From Pseudoduganella rivuli (lineage in GTDB: Bacteria > Pseudomonadota > Gammaproteobacteria > Burkholderiales > Burkholderiaceae_D): a stretch of 64,000 nucleotides of DNA. Positions 32,287-40,563 of this stretch are shown piece after piece. A program made the translations under genes and the position numbers. Each line of letters begins with the position of its first letter. The stretch's first letter is position 1. The notes beneath the pieces were generated by a model. The model was given only the letters and a program-made list of their open reading frames with translations, was not told the DNA's origin and did not search any database. Where the stretch lies: positions 62,001-126,000 of the forward strand of contig NZ_WKJJ01000020.1 of assembly GCF_009674485.1 (NCBI RefSeq), read 5' to 3'.

Positions 32287-33333
32287 TTAGAACGTGTAGC
32301 CGACCTGGGCTTGCTTGTTTTCCAGCGTATCGAGCAACTTCACCAGCGGACGCAAGTCCTTGTAGCGGTTGGCGGTCTTGCGCACGTATTCCATCACGGT
32401 CGGCAAATCGCCCAGGTAATTGGACTTGCCGTCGCGGTAGTTCAGGCGGCAGAACAGGCCGAGGATCTTGATGTGACGCTGCAAGCCCATGTACTCCATG
32501 TCCTTGTAGAACGAATCGATATCCTTGTGTACCGGCAGGCCTTCCGCCTTGGCTTGCTGCCAGTAGCGGATCGCCCAGTCCAGCACCAGTTCTTCATCCC
32601 ACTGGATGTACGCATCGCGCAGCAGCGACGCCACGTCGTACGTGATCGGGCCGTAGACGGCATCCTGGAAATCCAGAATACCTGGATTCTTTTTATCGTC
32701 CATCCACATCAGGTTGCGCGAGTGGTAATCGCGGTGCATGTAGACCTGTTGCTGGGCCAGGCAATTGGCCAGGATGGCGTCGAACACCTTTTGCAGTTCG
32801 GCGCTTTGCGCGTCCGTCAGCTTGGCGCCCAGGTGTTTTTCAATGTACCACTCGGGGAACAGGTTCATTTCGCGCAGCATGAAGGCGCGGTCGAATTCCG
32901 GCAGCACGCCCGGCTGGCTGGCTTTCTGGATCTTGATCAGTGCACCCAGCGCTTCCGCGTACAGGGTGGCGGCGTTGTCATGGTCCAGGACTTGCAGGTA
33001 AGTGCTTACTCCGAGATCGGACATCAGCACGAAACCCTGCGCCAGGTCTTGCGCCACGATGACGGGCACGGTGACGCCGGCTTCCTGCAGCAGCTGGTCG
33101 ACCTTCAGGAAGGCGGCCGTGTTTTCCCGTTCGGGCGGCGCGTCCATGACGATCAGGGTCGCGCCATGCTGTTGCTGGTGCTGCGGCAAGACATCGACGC
33201 GGAAATAGCGGCGGAAGCTGGCATCGGCGGAAGCTGGGCGGGCGCTGGCCGCATCGACCAGGGCGAGGGACGCCAGCCACTCCTGAACCAAAGTGAAACG
33301 GGCGTCGTGTGATGAATTAGGTAATAAAGACAT
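32287..33333 (-). CDS. amgK: Anomeric N-acetylmuramate/N-acetylglucosamine kinase
   Basis: A 348-residue aminoglycoside-phosphotransferase-like kinase. The Brenner motif VYMHRDYHSRNLMWMDD holds the catalytic Asp, and GILDFQDAVYGPITYDVASL the metal Asp. AmgK phosphorylates MurNAc at the anomeric position, feeding MurU. It is the first gene of the minus-strand run, divergent from lptD with 96 bp between; the same arrangement exists in Pseudomonas. The neighbour MurU makes the assignment strong. Confidence 0.93.
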   Translation of the reverse strand: MSLLPNSSHDARFTLVQEWLASLALVDAASARPASADASFRRYFRVDVLPQHQQQHGATLIVMDAPPERENTAAFLKVDQLLQEAGVTVPVIVAQDLAQGFVLMSDLGVSTYLQVLDHDNAATLYAEALGALIKIQKASQPGVLPEFDRAFMLREMNLFPEWYIEKHLGAKLTDAQSAELQKVFDAILANCLAQQQVYMHRDYHSRNLMWMDDKKNPGILDFQDAVYGPITYDVASLLRDAYIQWDEELVLDWAIRYWQQAKAEGLPVHKDIDSFYKDMEYMGLQRHIKILGLFCRLNYRDGKSNYLGDLPTVMEYVRKTANRYKDLRPLVKLLDTLENKQAQVGYTF

Positions 33334-33429
33334 GAAACAAAGTCTGACAAAAGCAGTCGAAGTCGGAGATTCCCATATAATAAGGGATTCATCTTAAAAA
33401 ATCGCCAGTGTTACGATCCACATTCATTC

Positions 33430-35703
33430 ATGAGCCGGTTTAAAGCCCCACCCAACGCGCACCGCTGGGCGTTCGCCTTCACCGCGCTTGTTACCGCAAC
33501 GACCAGTCACGCCCAAACTCCGCCCAAACAACGCCCCCAGCACGTGACGGACAAGGATGCGCCCACCATCGTGCAGGCGGAAGACATCACGGGCCGTCCG
33601 GACCGTGAACTGAACCTGGACCGCAACGTCGAACTGGTACGCGACAAGACCCGCGTGACGGCCGATATCGCCTGCTTCCGCCAGGTGGAAGACGAGGTCG
33701 AAGCCAAGGGCAACGTGCGGATCTGGCGCTATGGCGACTATTACACGGGCGATGAAGTCAAACTGAACCTGGAGTCGGGCAAGGGTTACATGCTGAACCC
33801 GACGTACCAGCTGGAATTGAACCATGCGCAGGGCAAAGCCAACCGCGTCAACTTCATCAATGAAGACGAAGCAGTGGTGGTCGACGGTACCTACAGCACG
33901 TGCCAGGGCCCGAACCCGGACTGGTACCTGAAGTCGTCGACCCTGAACCTCGATTCGGGGCGCGACGTCGGCGTGGCCGGCAAGACCGTCGTGTATTTCA
34001 AGGGCGTTCCGCTGATCGGCACCCCCGCGCTGTCATTCTCGCTGTCCGGCGCGCGCCGCTCCGGCTGGCTGCCGCCGATTCCCGGTTTCGGCTCCAAGGG
34101 CCGCGCCGAGCTGACGGTGCCGTACTACTTCAATATCGCGCCGAACCGCGACCTGACGCTGTTCCCCCGCCTGATTGCGCGGCGCGGTTTCCAGCTGGGC
34201 GCGCACGGCCGCTATATCGGCGAAACGGACGCCGGCAGCTACGCGGGCGACACGTTCATCGAATACCTGCCGAACGACAGCCAGGCGCACAAAGACCGGT
34301 GGATGATCACCACCAACCATACGCAGGCGATCGCGAAGGACTGGTCGTTTGGCTGGAACATGCGCGCCGCGTCGGATAACAATTACCCGAACGACTTTTC
34401 CAAGACCGTGTCCGGCAGTGCCGAGCGCCAGTTGCTGCGCGAGTTGCGCAGCGATTACCGGGGCGAATACTGGAGCCTGTCGGCGCGCGTGCAAAAGTAC
34501 CAGGTGCTGCAAGACCCGGCGTCCGCCACCGATCCGTCGCTGTTCGTCACGCGTCCGTATGACCGCCTGCCGGCCATCAATTTCCATGCGGCGCGCTATG
34601 ACGTGGGCGGCTTCGACTGGGCGGTGGACAGTGAACTGACCAGCTTCTGGCACCCGACGGCTATCCGCGGCAACCGCTTCGTGGCGATCCCGCAGATCAG
34701 CTACCCGATCATCGGCCCCAGCTTCTTCATCACGCCGAAAATCCAGCTGCACGCCAGCGCGTACCAGCTCGATGCGCACACCGAAGGCACGACGTATACG
34801 GCGGGGCATTCGCTGACGCGCGCGGTGCCGACCGTGTCGCTCGATTCCGGCCTGGTGTTCGAGCGCGATACCACGATGTTCGGCCGCGCCGCCACGCAAA
34901 CGCTGGAGCCGCGCCTGTTTTACGTGAAGACGCCGTACCGCGACCAGAAAGATTTCCCGAACTTCGACACCGCGGTGTCGACGTTCAACTTCTCGCAGAT
35001 CTTCAGTGAAAACCGCTTCGTCGGTTCGGACCGTATCGGCGACGCCAACCAGGTGACGGCCGCCATCGTGTCGCGCTTCCTGGAAGAGAGTGGCGCCGAG
35101 CGCCTGCGCCTGGCGTTCGGCCAGCGCTTTTATTTCTCCGACCAGCGCGTGCAGCTGGACGCCAGCACGCCGACCAAGGATGCCAAGTCCGACATGCTGC
35201 TGGCCGCCCAGGGCCGCATTTCCGAAACGTGGGGCGTGGACAGCGCAGTGCAGTACAATCCGTCCGACAAGCACGTGGTCAGCTCGAACCATGCGCTGAA
35301 CTACATGCCGGGCCCGAAAAAAGTGCTGAACCTGGGCTACCGCTACCTGCGCGACACGTTCAACAACACCACCGGCGTGCGCAACAACGATGGCTTCCGC
35401 AACGTCGATGTGTCGAGCCAGTGGCCGCTGTCGATGCGCTGGTTCGGCGTCGGCCGCATCAGCTATTCGCTGAAAGACAAGAAAATCCTCGAAAGCCTGA
35501 TTGGTCTCGAGTACAACGGCGATTGCTGGGTCTTCCGCATGGGCGCGCAGCGCTTCGTGACGACGGCCAAGCAAGCGTCGACCCCGATCTTTTTCCAGCT
35601 GGAGCTGAACGGCTTGTCCAAGTTCGGCGTCGGCAATCCACTGGAGGCGCTGCGCAACAGCATCCCCGGTTACCAGCGCCTGAACGAAGGCAACCGCCAT
35701 TAA
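33430..35703 (+). CDS. lptD: LPS-assembly outer-membrane protein LptD
   Basis: A 757-residue outer-membrane beta barrel that, with LptE, places LPS in the outer leaflet. A signal peptide (ending TSHAQT) precedes an OstA-like beta-jellyroll (about 45-190: VQAEDITGRPDRELNLDRNVEL, KGNVRIWRYGDYYTGDEV) and the barrel with SARRSGWLPP-like residues and the C-terminal YQRLNEGNRH. Cysteines are few (C80, C157 region and C697 region), so the disulphide pattern may differ from E. coli. lptE is at 52.8 kb. surA follows 12 bp downstream. Confidence 0.95.
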   Translation: MSRFKAPPNAHRWAFAFTALVTATTSHAQTPPKQRPQHVTDKDAPTIVQAEDITGRPDRELNLDRNVELVRDKTRVTADIACFRQVEDEVEAKGNVRIWRYGDYYTGDEVKLNLESGKGYMLNPTYQLELNHAQGKANRVNFINEDEAVVVDGTYSTCQGPNPDWYLKSSTLNLDSGRDVGVAGKTVVYFKGVPLIGTPALSFSLSGARRSGWLPPIPGFGSKGRAELTVPYYFNIAPNRDLTLFPRLIARRGFQLGAHGRYIGETDAGSYAGDTFIEYLPNDSQAHKDRWMITTNHTQAIAKDWSFGWNMRAASDNNYPNDFSKTVSGSAERQLLRELRSDYRGEYWSLSARVQKYQVLQDPASATDPSLFVTRPYDRLPAINFHAARYDVGGFDWAVDSELTSFWHPTAIRGNRFVAIPQISYPIIGPSFFITPKIQLHASAYQLDAHTEGTTYTAGHSLTRAVPTVSLDSGLVFERDTTMFGRAATQTLEPRLFYVKTPYRDQKDFPNFDTAVSTFNFSQIFSENRFVGSDRIGDANQVTAAIVSRFLEESGAERLRLAFGQRFYFSDQRVQLDASTPTKDAKSDMLLAAQGRISETWGVDSAVQYNPSDKHVVSSNHALNYMPGPKKVLNLGYRYLRDTFNNTTGVRNNDGFRNVDVSSQWPLSMRWFGVGRISYSLKDKKILESLIGLEYNGDCWVFRMGAQRFVTTAKQASTPIFFQLELNGLSKFGVGNPLEALRNSIPGYQRLNEGNRH

Positions 35704-35715
35704 TCCACGAACCAC

Positions 35716-37143
35716 ATGAGCGTCACTTTTATGCGTAATGCCCGTATGCACCAATTGAAGATCGCAGCCCTGCTGTGCGCACTCGCCGCCGGCGCTTCCG
35801 GGGAAGCACTGGCCCAGGCTACCGATAAACCGGCCGCTGCGCCAGCGGCGCAAAGCAAAGGTTTCACGCCGCCCGTGCCGGTCGGCCAGACCAACAATGC
35901 GCCGATCGACTCGATCGCCGTGGTGGTCAATGACGACGTCATCACGCGCAACGAATTGACGGAGCGTGTGCGGACCGTGGTGCAGCGCATGAAAGCGCAA
36001 AACGTGCAGCTGCCGTCGGAAGCCGACTTGCAGCGCCAGATCCTCGAACGCATGATCGTCGAGCGCGCGCAGGGGCAGCTGGCCAAGGAAATGGGCGTGC
36101 GCGTCGACGACACGCAACTGGACCGCACCATCAGCCGCATCGCTGAGCAGCAAAAGATGACGGTGCAGCAAATGCGCAATCAGCTGGAAAAGGAAGGCAC
36201 GACGTTTGCCGCGTTCCGCGAAGAGATCCGCGAAGAAATCGTCATGACGCGCCTGCGCGAACATGAAGTGGATGCGAAGATCAATATTTCCGAAGCTGAA
36301 GTCGATGCCCACATCGCGGCGGAAAAAGCGGCGGCGGCCGAACAGTTCGAATTGAATATTTCGCAGATCCTGGTGCGCATCCCGGAAAACGCTTCGCCGG
36401 AAGTCATCGCGCAGCGCAAGGCGCGCGCCGATGAAGTGATGCGCCAGCTGCGCGTGGGCGCGGACTTCGCGAAAATGGCGGCCACGTATTCGGACGCGTC
36501 CGATGCGCTGAAGGGCGGCGAAGTGGGATGGCGTACGCCGGACCGCCTGCCGCCGGTGTTCGCGGAAGCGCTGTCCAAGCTGAAGCCGGGCCAGACCACG
36601 GCCGTGATGAAGAGCGTGTCCGGCTTCCACATCATCAAGCTGGTCGACAAGCGCAGCGTGGCCGAAGCGCAGGCCGCCGCTTCCGTGCAGCAGACGCACG
36701 CGCGCCACATCCTGATCAAGGTGACGCCGGCCGTGTCGGCGGCGGACGCCAAGCGCAAGCTGACGGAATTGAAAGAGCGCCTGGACAACAAGGCGGCCAA
36801 GTTTGAAGAACTGGCGCGCCTGTTCTCCAACGATGGTTCGGCCGGCAAGGGCGGTGACCTGGGCTGGCTGTATCCGGGCGATACGGTGCCGGAATTCGAA
36901 GCGGCGATGAATGGCCTGAAGCTGGGCGAAGTGTCGCAGCCGGTGGAAACCAGCTTCGGCTTCCACCTGATCGAAGTGATGGAGCGCAAGACGGAAGACG
37001 TGTCCAAGGAAAAGGCTCGCAATGCCGCCCGCAATGCGATCCGCGAGCGCAAGCTGGAAGAAGCGACCGAAGACTGGCAACGGCAAGTGCGTGACCGCGC
37101 CTACGTCGAATACCGCGCGGAAGACTTGAAAGAAACGAAATAA
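35716..37143 (+). CDS. surA: Periplasmic chaperone and peptidyl-prolyl isomerase SurA
   Basis: A 475-residue outer-membrane protein chaperone. The signal peptide lies after several possible Met starts (35716, 35731, 35746); the hydrophobic stretch KIAALLCALAAGASGEALAQA begins after the third, so the true start could be 35746. A SurA N-domain (APIDSIAVVVNDDVITRNEL) is followed by two parvulin domains (about 210-315 and 325-430, EFEALARLFSNDGSAGKGGDLGW-type). It works on LptD and other barrel proteins, and the lptD-surA-pdxA-rsmA order is the classical operon. Confidence 0.96.
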   Translation: MSVTFMRNARMHQLKIAALLCALAAGASGEALAQATDKPAAAPAAQSKGFTPPVPVGQTNNAPIDSIAVVVNDDVITRNELTERVRTVVQRMKAQNVQLPSEADLQRQILERMIVERAQGQLAKEMGVRVDDTQLDRTISRIAEQQKMTVQQMRNQLEKEGTTFAAFREEIREEIVMTRLREHEVDAKINISEAEVDAHIAAEKAAAAEQFELNISQILVRIPENASPEVIAQRKARADEVMRQLRVGADFAKMAATYSDASDALKGGEVGWRTPDRLPPVFAEALSKLKPGQTTAVMKSVSGFHIIKLVDKRSVAEAQAAASVQQTHARHILIKVTPAVSAADAKRKLTELKERLDNKAAKFEELARLFSNDGSAGKGGDLGWLYPGDTVPEFEAAMNGLKLGEVSQPVETSFGFHLIEVMERKTEDVSKEKARNAARNAIRERKLEEATEDWQRQVRDRAYVEYRAEDLKETK

Positions 37144-37161
37144 ACAGGGAGGGAACGTTCC

Positions 37162-38232
37162 ATGAGCGCCCAATTGAATAACCGGCGCCGTGGAGCGCGC
37201 CCTGCGATTGCCGTCACCTGTGGCGAACCGGCCGGCATCGGCCCGGAAATCGCCATCCGCGCAGCGTGGGCGCTGCGCGACAAAGTCCATTGTGTGCTGC
37301 TGGGCGACGCCGCCTTCCTGGCCATGACGGCGGCCGATATCGACCCGGACATCCGCATTTCGTCGCTGTCGATGATGGCCGTGCGTAATGCCGGCGTGCC
37401 GCATTTCGGGCCGGACCGCATCACCGTCATCGACATCCCCGTGTCCGCGCACGTCAAGCCCGGCATCCTGGACAAGGAAAACGGCCGCGCCGTGCTGGCC
37501 ACACTGGATGCCGCCATCGAAGGCATACAGGCCGGCTGGTTTGAAGCGGTGGCCACGGCGCCGCTGCAAAAGAGCACCATCAACGACGCCGGCGTGCCAT
37601 TCTCCGGCCACACGGAATACTTTGCCGACAAGACCGGCACCAAACAGGTGGTGATGATGCTGGCGGGCCAGCCCTTCGCCCCGGACGACGCGCCGCCGTT
37701 GCGTGTTGCGCTGGCCACCACGCACCTGCCATTGAAGGACGTGGCGGACGCGCTGACGCAAGAAGGACTGGGCCGGATCCTCGACATCGTCGCCCATGAT
37801 TTGAAGACCAAATTCGGCATCGCCGCGCCCCGCATCCTGGTGGCGGGCCTGAACCCCCACGCGGGCGAAAACGGTTACCTGGGCCGCGAAGATCTCGACG
37901 TGGTGGGCCCGGCGATTGCGGCCGCGCAGGCGCGCGGGATTGCCGCCACGGGACCGTATCCGGCCGATACGCTGTTCCAGCACAAGTACCTGAAAGATGC
38001 GGACTGCGTGCTGGCCATGTACCACGACCAGGGCTTGCCGGTGCTGAAGTACGCCACGTTTGGACGGGGCGTCAACATCACCTTGGGCTTGCCATTGATC
38101 CGCACGTCCGTCGACCATGGCACCGCGCTGGACCTCGCTGCGCGGGGCCTGGGCCATGCCGATTGCGGCAGCATGATCGAAGCCATCACCACGGCCGTCA
38201 GCATGGCGGACGCCATGCTGAACAACCAATGA
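37162..38232 (+). CDS. pdxA: 4-hydroxythreonine-4-phosphate dehydrogenase
   Basis: A 356-residue enzyme of vitamin B6 synthesis that oxidises 4-phosphohydroxy-L-threonine using NAD. Family motifs are AVTCGEPAGIGPEIAIRA at the start, the metal His residues in FSGHTEY, and AMYHDQGLPVLKYATFGRGV. It is a little longer than E. coli PdxA because of an extra N-terminal segment (MSAQLNNRRRGAR). It lies 18 bp after surA with GGGAGGGAAC upstream, and 10 bp before rsmA. Confidence 0.96.
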   Translation: MSAQLNNRRRGARPAIAVTCGEPAGIGPEIAIRAAWALRDKVHCVLLGDAAFLAMTAADIDPDIRISSLSMMAVRNAGVPHFGPDRITVIDIPVSAHVKPGILDKENGRAVLATLDAAIEGIQAGWFEAVATAPLQKSTINDAGVPFSGHTEYFADKTGTKQVVMMLAGQPFAPDDAPPLRVALATTHLPLKDVADALTQEGLGRILDIVAHDLKTKFGIAAPRILVAGLNPHAGENGYLGREDLDVVGPAIAAAQARGIAATGPYPADTLFQHKYLKDADCVLAMYHDQGLPVLKYATFGRGVNITLGLPLIRTSVDHGTALDLAARGLGHADCGSMIEAITTAVSMADAMLNNQ

Positions 38233-38242
38233 AAACCGGAAT

Positions 38243-39031
38243 ATGAAACACATCGCACGCAAACGCTTCGGCCAAAACTTCCTGCAGGACGACCAGGTCC
38301 TTGGCAGCATCATTGATTCGATCAATCCGCAGCCCGGCGACGCCATGGTGGAAATCGGCCCGGGCCTGGCCGCGATGACGGATTTGCTGCTGCGCTCCGT
38401 CAAGCACATGCACGTGGTGGAACTGGACCGCGACCTGGTGGCGCGGCTGGAAAAGCAGTATCCGCGCGAGCGCCTGACGGTCCATTCGTGCGATGCGCTG
38501 AAGTTCGATTTCGGGTCGATTCCTGTGCCTGGCGCCAATGAGGGACAAAAGCTGCGCGTGGTGGGCAACCTGCCGTACAACATTTCCAGCCCGCTGCTAT
38601 TCCATCTGGCGGACTATGCGCCGCAGGTGCAGGACCAGCATTTCATGCTGCAAAAGGAAGTGGTGGAGCGCATGGTGGCGGAACCGGGCAGCAAGACCTA
38701 TGGCCGCCTGTCCGTCATGCTGCAATGGCGTTATCACATGTCGCTGCTGTTTATCGTGCCGCCGGAAGCGTTTGACCCGCCGCCGAAAGTCGATTCGGCC
38801 ATCGTGCGCATGATCCCCGTCGCCAACCCGCTGCCGTGCGATCAGGAGACGCTGGAAGCCGTGGTGCAAAAAGCGTTTTCGCAGCGTCGCAAGGTGATCC
38901 GCAATTGCCTGTCCGGCATGTTCACCGAAGAACAGATCATCGCAGCAGGCGTGACACCCACCGACCGCCCGGAAACCGTGCCGCTGGAAGGCTACGTGGC
39001 GCTGGCCAACCTGCTGAAGCAGCCTTCATAA
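38243..39031 (+). CDS. rsmA: 16S rRNA dimethyladenosine transferase
   Basis: A 262-residue SAM-dependent enzyme (KsgA) that dimethylates A1518 and A1519 in helix 45 of 16S rRNA. It shows RKRFGQNFLQDDQVLG, the SAM motif MVEIGPGLAAMT, and the catalytic NLPYNISSPLLFHL. The C-terminal helical domain (QRRKVIRNCLSG) completes the protein. It ends the lptD operon. The following intergenic region holds a REP-like element and a terminator belonging to the opposite strand. Confidence 0.97.
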   Translation: MKHIARKRFGQNFLQDDQVLGSIIDSINPQPGDAMVEIGPGLAAMTDLLLRSVKHMHVVELDRDLVARLEKQYPRERLTVHSCDALKFDFGSIPVPGANEGQKLRVVGNLPYNISSPLLFHLADYAPQVQDQHFMLQKEVVERMVAEPGSKTYGRLSVMLQWRYHMSLLFIVPPEAFDPPPKVDSAIVRMIPVANPLPCDQETLEAVVQKAFSQRRKVIRNCLSGMFTEEQIIAAGVTPTDRPETVPLEGYVALANLLKQPS

Positions 39032-39075
39032 AATAGTTCCTGGCTATCGCTTGCCTATCGAACGATAGTGCAAAA

Positions 39076-39110
39076 GGGGCCAGGCCCCAATTTCTAGGCC
39101 CCAATTTCTA
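39076..39110. repeat. REP-like palindrome with tandem 14-bp copies
   Basis: GGGGCC-A-GGCCCC at 39076-39088 forms a tight 6-bp stem, and GGCCCCAATTTCTA is repeated exactly, at 39083-39096 and 39097-39110. GGGG...CCCCAATTTC-type elements occur often between genes in related bacteria, by my recollection, and may be REP-like. The window has one clear instance. Confidence 0.5.
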
Positions 39111-39115
39111 TGAAT

Positions 39116-39143
39116 AAAAAAAAGCCCGCTACGGGAGCGGGCT
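39116..39143 (-). terminator. Intrinsic terminator of the paralogous lipoprotein genes
   Basis: On the minus strand the stem AGCCCGCT/AGCGGGCT (39123-39130 and 39136-39143) is followed by eight T (A run 39116-39123). It lies about 110 bp after the lipoprotein stop at 39255. Confidence 0.75.
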
Positions 39144-39254
39144 GAATCCATTTCTTTGTGAAGAAGTGGAGGAGACGGTTCTATTATGCTGCAGTGCAGA
39201 ATAGATGGCCAATTTATTTTGGCCATACCAACCATACTCTTCCTGAATATCCGG

Positions 39255-39854
39255 TCAGTTATTTGTGCAAGTGACAACGATATTGTTGCGCGGCGCTTCA
39301 CCCATTACGTCGGTGCCATTGGCAACCGTGCAAGTCTGGCCGGCTGGCTGCTTCAGCACGGTAATGCCATACACGGTGCCGTCCGGAACGGCGGTCGGCA
39401 TCGTGAAGTCGGTTTTGGCCTGCGTGACCGTCAGTTTGTCGGTGCCGTTGACCAGTTCCAGCGTGTCGCTGCCCAGGCCGGTGACGATACCGCCGACCGT
39501 CCAGGCGTTCTGCGTGCACAGCAGCGTCGCCGAAATGGTGGCCGTGCGGCCAGCCGTGCCGGAAGCACCACCAGCGAATGCGCAGGTCATGTGGCGCGGC
39601 TGCGCCGATACCGTCATCGCGTATTCCGTACCGTATGAAATCGCGTTCGCGAATTTGAACGTGGTCGCGCCCACCGGCACGGACAGGCGCTGGTCGCCAT
39701 TGGCCAGCACCAGGCCGGCATTGGCCAGCGGCTTGGGGGCGCCCAGGGTGTCCACCAGGACGCCGGACAGGTCAAACGACGCCTTGCCGCCGCAGGCGCC
39801 CAGCGCCAGCAGCAGGGCCAGCGCAGCTGCGGTGCGCACAGGGATTGCTTTCAT
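39255..39854 (-). CDS. Repeat lipoprotein A (two Cys-pair repeats)
   Basis: A 199-residue predicted lipoprotein of unknown function. The start at 39854 gives a lipobox at LLALGAC (Cys about residue 22). The mature part holds two copies of an approximately 80-residue module: repeat 1 begins SFDLSGVLVD and repeat 2 WTVGGIVTGL. Each has G-L-x-L-N/G, a V-T-V-x-x-Q-P core and two cysteines (C near QTC and a closing C) that probably form a disulphide. The paralogue B lies 15 bp upstream. Such modules occur in secreted repeat proteins of Burkholderiales, as I recall, but here nothing else is attached. Confidence 0.8.
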   Translation of the reverse strand: MKAIPVRTAAALALLLALGACGGKASFDLSGVLVDTLGAPKPLANAGLVLANGDQRLSVPVGATTFKFANAISYGTEYAMTVSAQPRHMTCAFAGGASGTAGRTATISATLLCTQNAWTVGGIVTGLGSDTLELVNGTDKLTVTQAKTDFTMPTAVPDGTVYGITVLKQPAGQTCTVANGTDVMGEAPRNNIVVTCTNN

Positions 39855-39868
39855 GGGATGGTCTACTT

Positions 39869-40444
39869 TCAAATGCAATTGATGATGACGTCGTTCTTAT
39901 CGCCGATCGGCATGGTGCCGGTACCGTTTTGCACGGTGCAGGTCTGGCCGGCAGGCTGCGACAGCACGGTGACGCCATAAGTCAGTTTGTTCGGCACGGT
40001 TTTGCCGAAGGTGAACGTGGTGGCGCCGGCAGGCACGGCGACGGTAATCGGACCGTTGGCCAGCACCAGGCCGGCGGCCTTCAGGCCGTTGACGGTGCCG
40101 CTCAGCGTGTAATTATCCGTAGTGCAGGTGATGATGGTCTGCGTGTACGAATAATAGTTGGCGCGGCCCTTGTTGTTCGACGGCGTGCAAACCTGGCCTT
40201 CCGGGTTGGTTTTCACGAGGATTTCAAATTCGGAATCGTTGGCCACCAGGTCGGTGAACGTGAACGTGGTGGCCGAATCGGCAACGGTGAAGTCCTTGCC
40301 CTTGTTGGTCAGGACCAGGCCGGCGCGGTTCAGGCCCGAGATGCTGCCGCTGAGGGGAATGCTGCCGCCGCTGCCGCCACCGCATGCCGCCAGCGTGGTT
40401 GCGCACAGCGCGAGGGCGGCGCAACGCATAGTCAAACTCTTCAT
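39869..40444 (-). CDS. Repeat lipoprotein B (two Cys-pair repeats)
   Basis: A 191-residue predicted lipoprotein. Starting at 40444 it has a lipobox LAAC (ALCATTLAACGGGS). Two modules follow: the first begins SIPLSGSISGLNRAGLVL, the second NYTLSGTVNGLKAAGLVL, then GATTFTF and VTVLSQPAGQTCTV in repeat 2. Repeat 2 of B and repeat 2 of A share the QPAGQTCTV core. It is 15 bp upstream of A on the same strand, so they form an operon. Longer frame from 40501 is rejected because it lacks a signal. Function unknown. Confidence 0.8.
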   Translation of the reverse strand: MKSLTMRCAALALCATTLAACGGGSGGSIPLSGSISGLNRAGLVLTNKGKDFTVADSATTFTFTDLVANDSEFEILVKTNPEGQVCTPSNNKGRANYYSYTQTIITCTTDNYTLSGTVNGLKAAGLVLANGPITVAVPAGATTFTFGKTVPNKLTYGVTVLSQPAGQTCTVQNGTGTMPIGDKNDVIINCI

Positions 40445-40563
40445 CAAACTCTCCAAAACAAAGGCCGGAAGGCCGGGGTGTGGCGGCATCGCGGCGCACA
40501 CAAACGGCGCCTATTCTAGTGCATCCACAAGATTGAACTTGTAACAGCTTGTGACCAAACCGG

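Noticed and set aside
34033..38583. Antisense open frame of 1516 codons across lptD-surA-pdxA-rsmA
   Set aside because: It is the mirror of four well-known genes on the other strand. High GC in the third codon position leaves long open frames opposite real genes. The translation matches no family and is rich in His/Arg.
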